In this document: piece after piece, positions 8,014 to 13,731 of the stretch
Layout: each line of letters opens with the position of its first letter
Numbering within the stretch: the first letter of the stretch is position 1
Origin: a virus
Strand: one strand, 5' to 3'
DNA: 64,000 nt
Virus record (IMG/VR): IMGVR_UViG_3300002132_000107
Coordinates: 1 to 64,000 of that record
Notes under the pieces: generated by a model
The model's input: the letters and a program-made list of their open reading frames with translations, nothing else
Databases searched by the model: none
What the model was told of the DNA's origin: nothing
Translations under genes and position numbers: made by a program

Positions 8014-8256
8014 ATGACAAAATTTAACTTAACAAAGTACTACAACAACGAAGAAAAACTTGGACCTCAAGGAGGTGGTTGGGCAGAACCAAATACAACT
8101 GTACAACAAATAGCTCATGCAATCTATACCGAATGGCAAGATAAAAGTGATCTTAAGAATTGGAAGCAAGATCCAAGATATGTGCACAACACAAGAACTA
8201 ATCAAGATGCTATACATAACATAATAAATAACTTTATCCGTCAAGACTACTTCTAA
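8014..8256 (+). CDS. Small early protein, 80 aa
   Basis: I take ATG 8014 (ATAACTATG context like its neighbours) rather than an in-frame upstream codon at 7978, which would sit inside promoter P5. The 80-residue product starts MTKFNLTKYYNNEEKL, has a Gly-rich turn (QGGGW) and helical remainder. A DnaA-box-like repeat at 8207-8218 is read as DAIHN, the same peptide as in the gene at 7482. No family recognised. Confidence 0.6.
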   Translation: MTKFNLTKYYNNEEKLGPQGGGWAEPNTTVQQIAHAIYTEWQDKSDLKNWKQDPRYVHNTRTNQDAIHNIINNFIRQDYF

Positions 8257-8261
8257 AAAAG

Positions 8262-8299
8262 GTTGACACGAGATCCAATTGATAATAAACATGTAACTA
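8262..8299 (+). promoter_or_regulatory. Early promoter repeat P6
   Basis: TTGACA (8263-8268), 17-base spacer ending TTGATAA, TAAACA (8286-8291), then TGTAACTA. Good -35 box, diverged -10 box. Confidence 0.7.
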
Positions 8300-8311
8300 A
8301 AATATAAAACT

Positions 8312-8455
8312 ATGCAACTAAACTCAGAAGAATTAGCTATCATTTATAGCGCACTTGAAGACTGTTTAAACTCAGACGACTGGAAAAACCTTGGCTTACC
8401 TATTCAAGAAATTATGAGCAAAGTAAAACTACAACTAAAACAACCTCGACAATAA
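8312..8455 (+). CDS. Small early protein, 47 aa
   Basis: ATG 8312 in TATGCAACT context, following P6, to TAA 8455. Helical, amphipathic (EELAIIYSALEDCL ... IQEIMSKVKLQL). No recognised family. Only supporting evidence is promoter spacing and consistent start context. Confidence 0.5.
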   Translation: MQLNSEELAIIYSALEDCLNSDDWKNLGLPIQEIMSKVKLQLKQPRQ

Positions 8456-8480
8456 ATAATATGCTATACACAAAATAAAG

Positions 8481-8518
8481 GTTAACACGAAACACATTTG
8501 ATAATATATACGTAACTA
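8481..8518 (+). promoter_or_regulatory. Early promoter repeat P7
   Basis: TTAACA (8482-8487), 17-base spacer, TATATA (8505-8510), CGTAACTA. An intergenic DnaA-box-like repeat (8461-8472) lies just upstream. Confidence 0.75.
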
Positions 8519-8530
8519 AAAAACACAATT

Positions 8531-8752
8531 ATGAAAACATTAAAACAAAGACTTCGCCCTCAGTACAAAAAACGACTAACACTATACCAAAGCCATTATC
8601 CAACACTTGGCGAACGTATAAACAATGAACTCAACACACTCGAATGGATCGGCGATCTAAGACTAACCGTCCTAATCGATATGCGGCTAGCATTCAAACT
8701 AAAAGATATAGCCGACGTCTACAACATATTCGACGAGCAACATATTGACTAA
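8531..8752 (+). CDS. Small early protein, 73 aa
   Basis: Starts MKTLKQRLRPQYKKRLTLYQ, 20 bases after the -10 box of P7. N-terminal third is strongly basic, the rest is helical with Leu/Ile heptad-like spacing (LDYNTLEWIGDLRL region). No family recognised. The palindromic element copy 2 begins 4 bases after its stop and may terminate its transcript. Confidence 0.6.
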   Translation: MKTLKQRLRPQYKKRLTLYQSHYPTLGERINNELNTLEWIGDLRLTVLIDMRLAFKLKDIADVYNIFDEQHID

Positions 8753-8755
8753 AAA

Positions 8756-8808
8756 AGTGGGACGTTAGCCTACTACTATAATAATTAACAGGCTAATGTC
8801 ACTGTTTT
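8756..8808. repeat. Palindromic element, copy 2 of 3
   Basis: Arms AGTGGGACGTTAGCCT and AGGCTAATGTCACTG flank a 17-base AT core. An A-tract precedes and a T-tract follows, so in the rightward RNA it could also act as a terminator for the gene ending at 8752. It is the most symmetric of the three copies. The stretch 8809-8923 after it holds no gene I can support. Confidence 0.7.
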
Positions 8809-8923
8809 TCACACGAAGAAATGATGTGACAGAGTACGAGACTCTTCATTATACCTACAACACTTTTATTTCTAACAAATAATTAACAACCTTTACAACA
8901 ATATAAATAAAACTGATATAACT

Positions 8924-9106
8924 ATGGAAAACAATAACTTAGGCTTATATAGAACAGAGTTCAAAGCTGTCCAAGACAATAAACAATTAATTGAGTATAG
9001 TTTTTATGCTGAGGATATACATGCTGCATATGATGAAGCAAAGAAATTTACTGCAAGACAGGATGAGGAATATGAATTAAAGTATTTAATTCGGGTATGG
9101 TCATGA
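8924..9106 (+). CDS. Small early protein, 60 aa
   Basis: First gene after palindromic copy 2, starting MENNNLGLYRTEFKAVQDNK at ATG 8924 (ATAACTATG context). Predicted beta-alpha fold with acidic residues. Its stop overlaps the next start (ATGA), as in a translationally coupled operon. No family recognised. Confidence 0.6.
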   Translation: MENNNLGLYRTEFKAVQDNKQLIEYSFYAEDIHAAYDEAKKFTARQDEEYELKYLIRVWS

Positions 9107-9276
9107 GTTTATATAAAGATAAGATCCGTGAGTATGCTATACACGCTGCGGTTAAAAAGTCAGAACCTTTGGAAGGTTTTATAGGGTTGAAGATTGAGTA
9201 CAAATATGTACTAAAAGAATTGATCATTGAAATGCAAAAAGAGATTAACAAAATAAATAACGATTTAGAATTATGA
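9103..9276 (+). CDS. Small early protein, 57 aa
   Basis: ATG 9103 overlaps the previous stop and TGA 9276 overlaps the next start. The product is helical with a coiled-coil-like C-terminus (ELIIEMQKEINKINNDLEL). Contains a DnaA-box-like repeat at 9134-9145 (read as YAIHA). Unrecognised. Confidence 0.6.
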   Translation: MSLYKDKIREYAIHAAVKKSEPLEGFIGLKIEYKYVLKELIIEMQKEINKINNDLEL

Positions 9277-9473
9277 GAACAACACAAAATTGGGTATTTT
9301 ATACCGGCAGACACAAATACGGACGAGTAAAAGCATTTTGTTTTAAAGCGTGTAAACGCCCTGAGATTACAAATGTTTGGAAGGATATTAATATGCTACT
9401 TGATAAAAATATAGTTGAACAGGTTGGCTATATGACAGAACAAGAGTGGGCTAGACACATGTGGAGGGAATAG
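9273..9473 (+). CDS. Small early protein, 66 aa
   Basis: Coupled to the gene before by an ATGA overlap. Basic and aromatic-rich (WVFYTGRHKYGRVKAFCF). No membrane helix. No family recognised. Followed after 2 bases by the next start. Confidence 0.6.
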   Translation: MRTTQNWVFYTGRHKYGRVKAFCFKACKRPEITNVWKDINMLLDKNIVEQVGYMTEQEWARHMWRE

Positions 9474-9475
9474 CT

Positions 9476-9607
9476 ATGAGATATACAAAAGAACAATTAG
9501 ATAATTTGGTAGGCCTTTTTGATGCGGATTTTGTGTGGGCACAAATGCAAGATGAGGGTTTAGACGACGAGAGTTTTTACATTGAACAAAGATATTTTAA
9601 TTTATAA
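9476..9607 (+). CDS. Small early protein, 43 aa
   Basis: ATG 9476, 2 bases after the previous stop, to TAA 9607. Acidic (DADFVWAQMQDEGLDDESFY). No known motif. Accepted because it fills the operon without gaps. Confidence 0.5.
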   Translation: MRYTKEQLDNLVGLFDADFVWAQMQDEGLDDESFYIEQRYFNL

Positions 9608-9611
9608 CATT

Positions 9612-9818
9612 ATGAGAAGCACAAACTATTTAACAATACTTGACCACAACTCTGGAGTTGTATGGCAAATTGATATGGAAGAGGTTGACGGGTTCGACTA
9701 CGACTGGGGAACATCAGCTTTTGAAAATTATATAACCAAAGACCTTAAGTTTTATTTGCATGAGATAGATTATATGTTGCATGCAGATGAAGATATAAGA
9801 AGGAACCGAGATATTTAA
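9612..9818 (+). CDS. Small early protein, 68 aa
   Basis: ATG 9612 (4 bases after the previous stop) is preferred over an upstream in-frame ATG at 9582 that would overlap the gene before. Starts MRSTNYLTILDHNSGVVWQI; beta-rich N-terminus, acidic C-terminus (MLHADEDIRRNRDI). Unrecognised. Confidence 0.55.
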   Translation: MRSTNYLTILDHNSGVVWQIDMEEVDGFDYDWGTSAFENYITKDLKFYLHEIDYMLHADEDIRRNRDI

Positions 9819-9822
9819 TAGA

Positions 9823-9859
9823 CTTAGCACGAACAACTATTGATAATATAAATGTAACA
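9823..9859 (+). promoter_or_regulatory. Early promoter repeat P8
   Basis: TTAGCA (9824-9829), 17-base spacer starting CGA and ending TTGATAA, TATAAA (9847-9852), TGTAAC. Weaker -35 box than P1-P4. Confidence 0.7.
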
Positions 9860-9875
9860 ACTAAAACATATAACT

Positions 9876-10175
9876 ATGACACACTTTGAAAGACTTTACA
9901 CTGAACGAATTTTATTAAACTTAAAAGATTATACTATTCAAGATCTAGACGACTACCACGATGCTATACACGAGATTGTTGACAATATGTGTATTTACAC
10001 TAAAGATTGCAAAGATGCAGTTGAAGAATTAGACTACGATGTATTTCAAGAAGACGATTTATTTGGCAAAGCTAGAAACTATAGTGAAGCAGCTTATGCA
10101 GCAATCTATCAAAACTTTTACGAAAACGGGCCATGCTTTGAAGAGTATGCAGCCAACAACTTAATCGCACAATAA
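9876..10175 (+). CDS. Small acidic early protein, 99 aa
   Basis: First gene after promoter P8. Strongly acidic and helical (DLDDYHDAIHEIVDNM, AVEELDYDVFQEDD). Acidic early phage proteins can be DNA mimics that block host nucleases, but nothing here identifies this one as such. Contains a DnaA-box-like repeat (9961-9972). Its stop shares a base with the next start (TAATG). Confidence 0.6.
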   Translation: MTHFERLYTERILLNLKDYTIQDLDDYHDAIHEIVDNMCIYTKDCKDAVEELDYDVFQEDDLFGKARNYSEAAYAAIYQNFYENGPCFEEYAANNLIAQ

Positions 10176-10363
10176 TGAAAAAACCAGAATATCAAGAACT
10201 ATCTAGCGAACTATACGAACTTACTTGCGACTTTGTAAGCGAGCAATTACTTGAAATGCTTTACAACAAAAATATAATTAAAGAAACAGACGACGAAGCA
10301 ATGGAAATATTTAACAAAACATTAAAACAATATTATAACACACACTTAACAAAATCATGGTAA
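10175..10363 (+). CDS. Small early protein, 62 aa
   Basis: Starts MKKPEYQELSSELYELTCDF with its ATG overlapping the previous stop by one base. Helical and acidic, no known motif. Overlaps the next short gene by 7 bases, indicating coupling. Confidence 0.6.
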   Translation: MKKPEYQELSSELYELTCDFVSEQLLEMLYNKNIIKETDDEAMEIFNKTLKQYYNTHLTKSW

Positions 10364-10485
10364 TAAATAATTATAACGAAGCATCTTTTAATTACTTTTT
10401 AGATAAGTTAGATGCGTTTGAAAACGAAGAAATAAACAAACAACAATTTATAGATTTAATGGAAAACTATTTTAAAAAATATTAA
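10357..10485 (+). CDS. Small early protein, 42 aa
   Basis: ATG 10357 overlaps the end of the gene before, and its TAA at 10485 is 2 bases from the next start. Sequence is helical and polar (FLDKLDAFENEEINKQQF). No family recognised. Supported mainly by operon fit. Confidence 0.5.
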   Translation: MVINNYNEASFNYFLDKLDAFENEEINKQQFIDLMENYFKKY

Positions 10486-10487
10486 TT

Positions 10488-10829
10488 ATGTCACACTATA
10501 AAAAATTAGTAATTGAAAAGTCAGGTGCAATACTTGACACCGAACACAGAGGATCAGACTACGATGTCACATTTGAATCCATATTAACTGCTGATGGCCA
10601 CGATATTTATGTAGCCTTAGATCAAGGCGAGTGGGTGAATGTAGTAACAGACAGAGACATGTACATTGAAGCATCAATGCTATACACAGAGATTGAATCT
10701 GCAATTAACTTAGGGTCTAATATATATGTTGATCAGTACATACTTGACGCATGCGAATTAGATGACGATAGCGACCGCTGGGAATACCTATGGAATGAGT
10801 GGTATATAGATAACCTTGGATTTTTATAA
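10488..10829 (+). CDS. Acidic early protein, 113 aa
   Basis: One of the longest of the early set. Begins MSHYKKLVIEKSGAILDTEH and is rich in Asp, Glu, Tyr and Trp. Predicted mixed alpha/beta, soluble, no recognised motif. A DnaA-box-like repeat (10677-10688) is read here as MLYT, a different frame from the AIH-type copies, which suggests DNA-level conservation of the repeat. Confidence 0.6.
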   Translation: MSHYKKLVIEKSGAILDTEHRGSDYDVTFESILTADGHDIYVALDQGEWVNVVTDRDMYIEASMLYTEIESAINLGSNIYVDQYILDACELDDDSDRWEYLWNEWYIDNLGFL

Positions 10830-10840
10830 TAATATATACG

Positions 10841-11029
10841 ATGACTAAAGAAGAATTTTTACAATACCAAGAAAAGCAGCGCAAGCAAGCAGCTTATGCA
10901 CGTATCAAAAAATTAGCAGGCCTTGGCGAATGCAAAGGATTAACTGACGAAGAGTGGGATAGCATTGAAACACCCGGTAAGTCAAGATTTAAAAATAGCT
11001 TAATTAAACAAAGTTCATTTAAAAAATAA
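10841..11029 (+). CDS. Small basic early protein, 62 aa
   Basis: Starts MTKEEFLQYQEKQRKQAAYA, 11 bases after the previous stop. Lys/Arg-rich helix in the first half, then EEWDSIETPGKSRFK. Unrecognised. Promoter P9 begins immediately behind it. Confidence 0.55.
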   Translation: MTKEEFLQYQEKQRKQAAYARIKKLAGLGECKGLTDEEWDSIETPGKSRFKNSLIKQSSFKK

Positions 11030-11030
11030 A

Positions 11031-11066
11031 CTTAGCACGAATATTAATTGATAATATAATTGTATG
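11031..11066 (+). promoter_or_regulatory. Early promoter repeat P9
   Basis: TTAGCA (11032-11037), 17-base spacer starting CGA and ending TTGATAA, TATAAT (11055-11060). The last of the nine copies. The gene it drives starts only 4 bases after the -10 box, so its transcript would be nearly leaderless. Confidence 0.7.
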
Positions 11067-11186
11067 AACAAACAACTTATAACACCTGAAAATAAGCGTG
11101 CTGCAATAATAGAAAAAATAGCTAAAGCTTTATTTTTAGTAGCATGGATCATATTAAATTACATACTATACTTACAATACAAATAG
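11064..11186 (+). CDS. Single-span membrane peptide, 40 aa
   Basis: ATG 11064 to TAG 11186, directly behind P9. A basic N-terminus is followed by a hydrophobic helix (ALFLVAWIILNYILYL, residues about 22-37), so a small inner-membrane protein is likely. If P9 is used, translation would start almost at the RNA 5' end. Function unknown. Confidence 0.5.
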   Translation: MNKQLITPENKRAAIIEKIAKALFLVAWIILNYILYLQYK

Positions 11187-11210
11187 CTTTACACAAAAAA
11201 TATAAAACTT

Positions 11211-11324
11211 ATGGAAGAAATATTAAAATTATCAGCAAGTAATGAACAATTAATTCGTATCTTAGCATCAATGCACGAACGCATAACCGATCTGGAAACG
11301 CAAAATGATAGAGAATGGATATAA
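11211..11324 (+). CDS. Small coiled-coil-like peptide, 37 aa
   Basis: ATG 11211 to TAA 11324, helical throughout (ILKLSASNEQLIRILASMHE). Its end overlaps the start of the next gene by 10 bases. No family recognised. Short length keeps confidence modest. Confidence 0.45.
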   Translation: MEEILKLSASNEQLIRILASMHERITDLETQNDREWI

Positions 11325-11563
11325 AAGAAAAAGCATATAATAAAATATATTCAAAGCTACATAGTGCTATACACAAGTGGCAAGCCGCGAAGGCTGGTGA
11401 CTGGCAGTGGATGGGTATAGATGAAGCACCTACTGTCAGGCTAAACCAAATTAAACAGCACAAACAACAAGTAGAAATTTATGAATACATTGAAAAACTA
11501 ATAGCAAATGACAGAATCAGAAATGCAGCGACTATCTACACTGATAGCAGAGAAAATATTTGA
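11315..11563 (+). CDS. Small early protein, 82 aa
   Basis: Starts MDIKEKAYNKIYSKLHSAIH. The central WQAAKAGDWQWMGIDEAP segment is Trp-rich and followed by long helices. Overlaps neighbours on both sides. Contains a DnaA-box-like repeat (11364-11375). Unrecognised. Confidence 0.55.
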   Translation: MDIKEKAYNKIYSKLHSAIHKWQAAKAGDWQWMGIDEAPTVRLNQIKQHKQQVEIYEYIEKLIANDRIRNAATIYTDSRENI

Positions 11564-11780
11564 TCTTGGCGAAAAGCAAGTGGCTAAAGAGCCAAGTAAA
11601 TTTTATGCTGTGGACGAGCATGGTGACAAATACGAGATCACTGAATATGAATTCATTAGCTTTCAAATAGATGATCTAGAAGCTATTGAACGCGAACATG
11701 TAAATAAAGAAGAATACACAGAAGCATTATTAATACAAAAAAAAATACAAACATTAGAAACCAAAAGAAACCAATTATGA
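11508..11780 (+). CDS. Small early protein, 90 aa
   Basis: Begins MTESEMQRLSTLIAEKIFDL and overlaps the previous gene by 56 bases in another frame. A short beta segment (SKFYAVDEHGDKYEI) separates two helices. The C-terminal helix is coiled-coil-like (LLIQKKIQTLETKRNQL). Ends with an ATGA overlap to the next gene. No family recognised. Confidence 0.55.
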   Translation: MTESEMQRLSTLIAEKIFDLGEKQVAKEPSKFYAVDEHGDKYEITEYEFISFQIDDLEAIEREHVNKEEYTEALLIQKKIQTLETKRNQL

Positions 11781-12001
11781 AAGTAACTAAAGAAAAACTA
11801 AATGTAAATTCAAGTGCAATCCTAACAATGTCTTATGACTTTGAAGCTAAGCTATTAACCGTTAAGTTTGCAAACAGCAGAGTATACCAATTTGAAAATG
11901 TAACTACTGAAATATTTTACGCAATGAAACATTCAGAATCAATTGGCAAGTTCTTTAATAAGTATATTAAATGGAACTATAAATTTGATCACATTGGGTA
12001 A
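11777..12001 (+). CDS. KTSC-domain protein
   Basis: 74 residues that match the KTSC domain pattern almost end to end: NSSAI near residue 11, an LLTVKF strand, VYQFENV, an aromatic FYAM segment and SIGKFFNKYIK near the end. KTSC proteins are small, widespread in phages and bacteria, and have been linked to nucleic-acid binding, with the function not firmly settled. Coupled to the previous gene by an ATGA overlap. Confidence 0.75.
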   Translation: MKVTKEKLNVNSSAILTMSYDFEAKLLTVKFANSRVYQFENVTTEIFYAMKHSESIGKFFNKYIKWNYKFDHIG

Positions 12002-12143
12002 GCTTATTATAATTGATAGCAATGGTCGTCATGAGTATCTGATCAATACAAGACTGGCTGACCATGTTATCGATGACATCACAAATAAAATATTAAAAGA
12101 CTTTCCACAAGATGCAGTGGTGGATTTTGAACAACTATATTAA
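11994..12143 (+). CDS. Small early protein with non-ATG start, 49 aa
   Basis: The frame ends at TAA 12143. No ATG is available. TTG 11994 gives a minimal 8-base overlap with the KTSC gene, whereas TTG 11943 would overlap it by 59 bases. The product (GKLIIIDSNGRHEYLINTRL, then a helical acidic tail) is beta-alpha-like. Unrecognised. Start uncertain. Confidence 0.45.
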   Translation: MGKLIIIDSNGRHEYLINTRLADHVIDDITNKILKDFPQDAVVDFEQLY

Positions 12144-12148
12144 ATATT

Positions 12149-12658
12149 ATGACGGTACAACTAGAAACTATAAAAGATTATATTGAAGCTAATATAAAAG
12201 TTAGTTTAAAAAAGAAAACAAGGGAAAGAGATATGTGTTATGCTAGAGCTGTATACTATAAGCTTGCTAAAAGATACACGGTACAATCATTATCATCAAT
12301 TGGTAAATTAGTAGGTAGAGATCACGCGACAGTATTACACGGCTTAAAACTATTTGATGAAGCTATTATGTATTCAGAACCACTTAAAATTGTATATGAT
12401 TCATTCTCTATTAATGTAGAGAATAAAAACTTAGAAGATGCTGACTCTAATATGCTGGATATTAAAAACTTAGCAGAACAAAACAAAAGACTAAAAAGAA
12501 AAGTATTTAAACAAAACCTTGAAATAGATATTTTAAAGAAACAAAAAATACAACCTACAAATAAAACCGAAGAGTTTATAGATTTAATTAATTCAGTAGA
12601 CGAGAATAAGCTTGATATGCTATACACACGTCTTGACGCAATTGTAAAAATGATATGA
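12149..12658 (+). CDS. DnaA domain IV-like DNA-binding protein
   Basis: 169 residues. The N-terminal about 80 residues match the C-terminal (domain IV) DnaA-box-binding domain: a helix with RERDMCYARAVYYKL, then SSIGKLVGRDHATVLHGLK, close to the DnaA signature GRDHTTVxxA. No AAA+ ATPase domain is present. The C-terminal half is a coiled coil (NKRLKRKVFKQNLEIDILK). Such a protein could mark an origin or control transcription by binding DnaA-type boxes. Box-like repeats lie upstream and inside this gene. Ends with an ATGA overlap with the next gene. Confidence 0.8.
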   Translation: MTVQLETIKDYIEANIKVSLKKKTRERDMCYARAVYYKLAKRYTVQSLSSIGKLVGRDHATVLHGLKLFDEAIMYSEPLKIVYDSFSINVENKNLEDADSNMLDIKNLAEQNKRLKRKVFKQNLEIDILKKQKIQPTNKTEEFIDLINSVDENKLDMLYTRLDAIVKMI

Positions 12659-12996
12659 TAAAATTAATAGTAAGTATAGTAGTATGCGTAACAGCAACTG
12701 TTTACAATGCAGTGCCTGAACAAACGAATGAAGATCCAGGGCACACGGCATCAATGTATGAAATAGATTTAGAAAACCCATATAAACATCGCATCTTAGC
12801 TGTATCGCGAGATTTATACAAATTAGGATATAAGTTCGGCACTAAAGTAAAAGTGTCTTGTGGGTGCCCGTACGAAGGCATATGGGTAGTCAGAGACTTA
12901 ATGAATAAAAGATACAAAAGAAGCATTGATTTTTTAATTAATGAAGATATGCCAATTGGCAAATGGGATAAAGTTCAAATAACTAAAATAAATTAA
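12655..12996 (+). CDS. 3D/RlpA-like double-psi barrel protein, exported
   Basis: 113 residues. The N-terminal hydrophobic segment (LIVSIVVCVTATVYNA) could be a signal peptide. The body carries the 3D-type pattern: TATVYNAVPEQTNEDPGHTA, ILAVSRDLY, FGTKVKV, GIWVVRD and a final RSIDFL. 3D-domain proteins are linked to peptidoglycan cleavage. A role at the cell envelope is therefore plausible, although it lies in the replication block and not with the lysis genes. Cys residues (SCGCPYEG) may be redox-active or structural. Confidence 0.65.
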   Translation: MIKLIVSIVVCVTATVYNAVPEQTNEDPGHTASMYEIDLENPYKHRILAVSRDLYKLGYKFGTKVKVSCGCPYEGIWVVRDLMNKRYKRSIDFLINEDMPIGKWDKVQITKIN

Positions 12997-13030
12997 CAAC
13001 TTTAAAAAAAAATTACTACTTTCACAAAAA

Positions 13031-13080
13031 AACAGTGACAATAGGTAGTTAATATAAATAGTAATAGGCTAATGTCGCAC
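13031..13080. repeat. Palindromic element, copy 3 of 3 (inverted)
   Basis: Reverse-complement relative to copy 1. The shared core GTTAATATAAATAGTA and arm GGCTAATGTCGCAC are present; the other arm (CAGTGACAATAGG) is diverged. The start codon of the gene at 13072 lies inside the conserved arm, so a protein bound here could control that gene directly. Confidence 0.65.
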
Positions 13081-13731
13081 GAAAGATTGCTTGATTATTT
13101 AAATCAAAGACGGATAATTTATAGGAGATTGCCTATATCAGACAAGCCAACAGCATGTTTTGATTGGGGTTACTTTTATGAAGATGGTACTCATGAGTGT
13201 TATGATTTATTTAGAAGCAAAGCTAAAATAACAAGTTATAGATCTTTAAAATGGCACTTATTAGTTTTATGGTATTTAAATCCTCAGCTTGATCAAAAAG
13301 CTTTTAATAATCTAGCGGAGTATATTTGTAATAAAAAAAATGGATTTATAACATTTGAACCGCCTGATGATTCAGTAAGCAAAATTGTTTACGATGTTAG
13401 CATAAAAGATTTAGAACAACCCCCTAAAAATAAAACACGTAAAATAATATTTAAATACCAATGTAAATTATCATTATCAGAAAAGCTTAGCATTGTAGGC
13501 CAAATGATAGGTAAAACAAAAAGAGTAACAGAAGCAGATATATACGACATGATGCTTTATATAAATGATAATGGCGAAAAAATAACAATAACAAAAATAG
13601 CTAAGCTATTAAGCTGTGCAACTAGAACCATACACCGAAACATAACCAAAAAACTTAAAGATGAAAAAGAACTATTAAATCAACAAAATGAAAAAGTACA
13701 ACATTCGCAATTATGTGAGGTACAAGGATGA
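13072..13731 (+). CDS. Helix-turn-helix phage protein, possible regulator or replication protein
   Basis: 219 residues, starting MSHERLLDYLNQRRIIYRRL inside palindromic copy 3. The N-terminal two thirds match no family I recognise. Near the C-terminus ITKIAKLLSCATRTIHRNIT looks like a helix-turn-helix. Its position (start codon within a repeated palindrome, just upstream of a sigma factor) fits an autoregulated transcription regulator or an initiator-like protein. Overlaps the sigma gene by 44 bases. Confidence 0.6.
   Translation: MSHERLLDYLNQRRIIYRRLPISDKPTACFDWGYFYEDGTHECYDLFRSKAKITSYRSLKWHLLVLWYLNPQLDQKAFNNLAEYICNKKNGFITFEPPDDSVSKIVYDVSIKDLEQPPKNKTRKIIFKYQCKLSLSEKLSIVGQMIGKTKRVTEADIYDMMLYINDNGEKITITKIAKLLSCATRTIHRNITKKLKDEKELLNQQNEKVQHSQLCEVQG

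Larger units (their letters stand above)
7519..12628 (+). repeat. Eight dispersed DnaA-box-like repeats (WTGCTATACAYR type)
   Basis: Same-strand copies of a TGCTATACAYA/G motif at 7519-7530, 8207-8218, 8461-8472, 9134-9145, 9961-9972, 10677-10688, 11364-11375 and 12617-12628. Seven lie in genes and one (8461) between genes. Coding copies use two different reading frames (AIH or LYT), which argues for selection on the DNA. The core CTATACACA differs from the bacterial DnaA box TTATNCACA at one position in the five exact cores and at two positions in the two CTATACATA copies. The last copy is inside the phage DnaA-domain gene. Confidence 0.65.

Noticed and set aside
6673-11066. A CRISPR array in the early region
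   Set aside because: The repeated unit is a promoter sequence of about 38 bases separated by 150-1300 bases of varied length that contain genes, not short uniform spacers.
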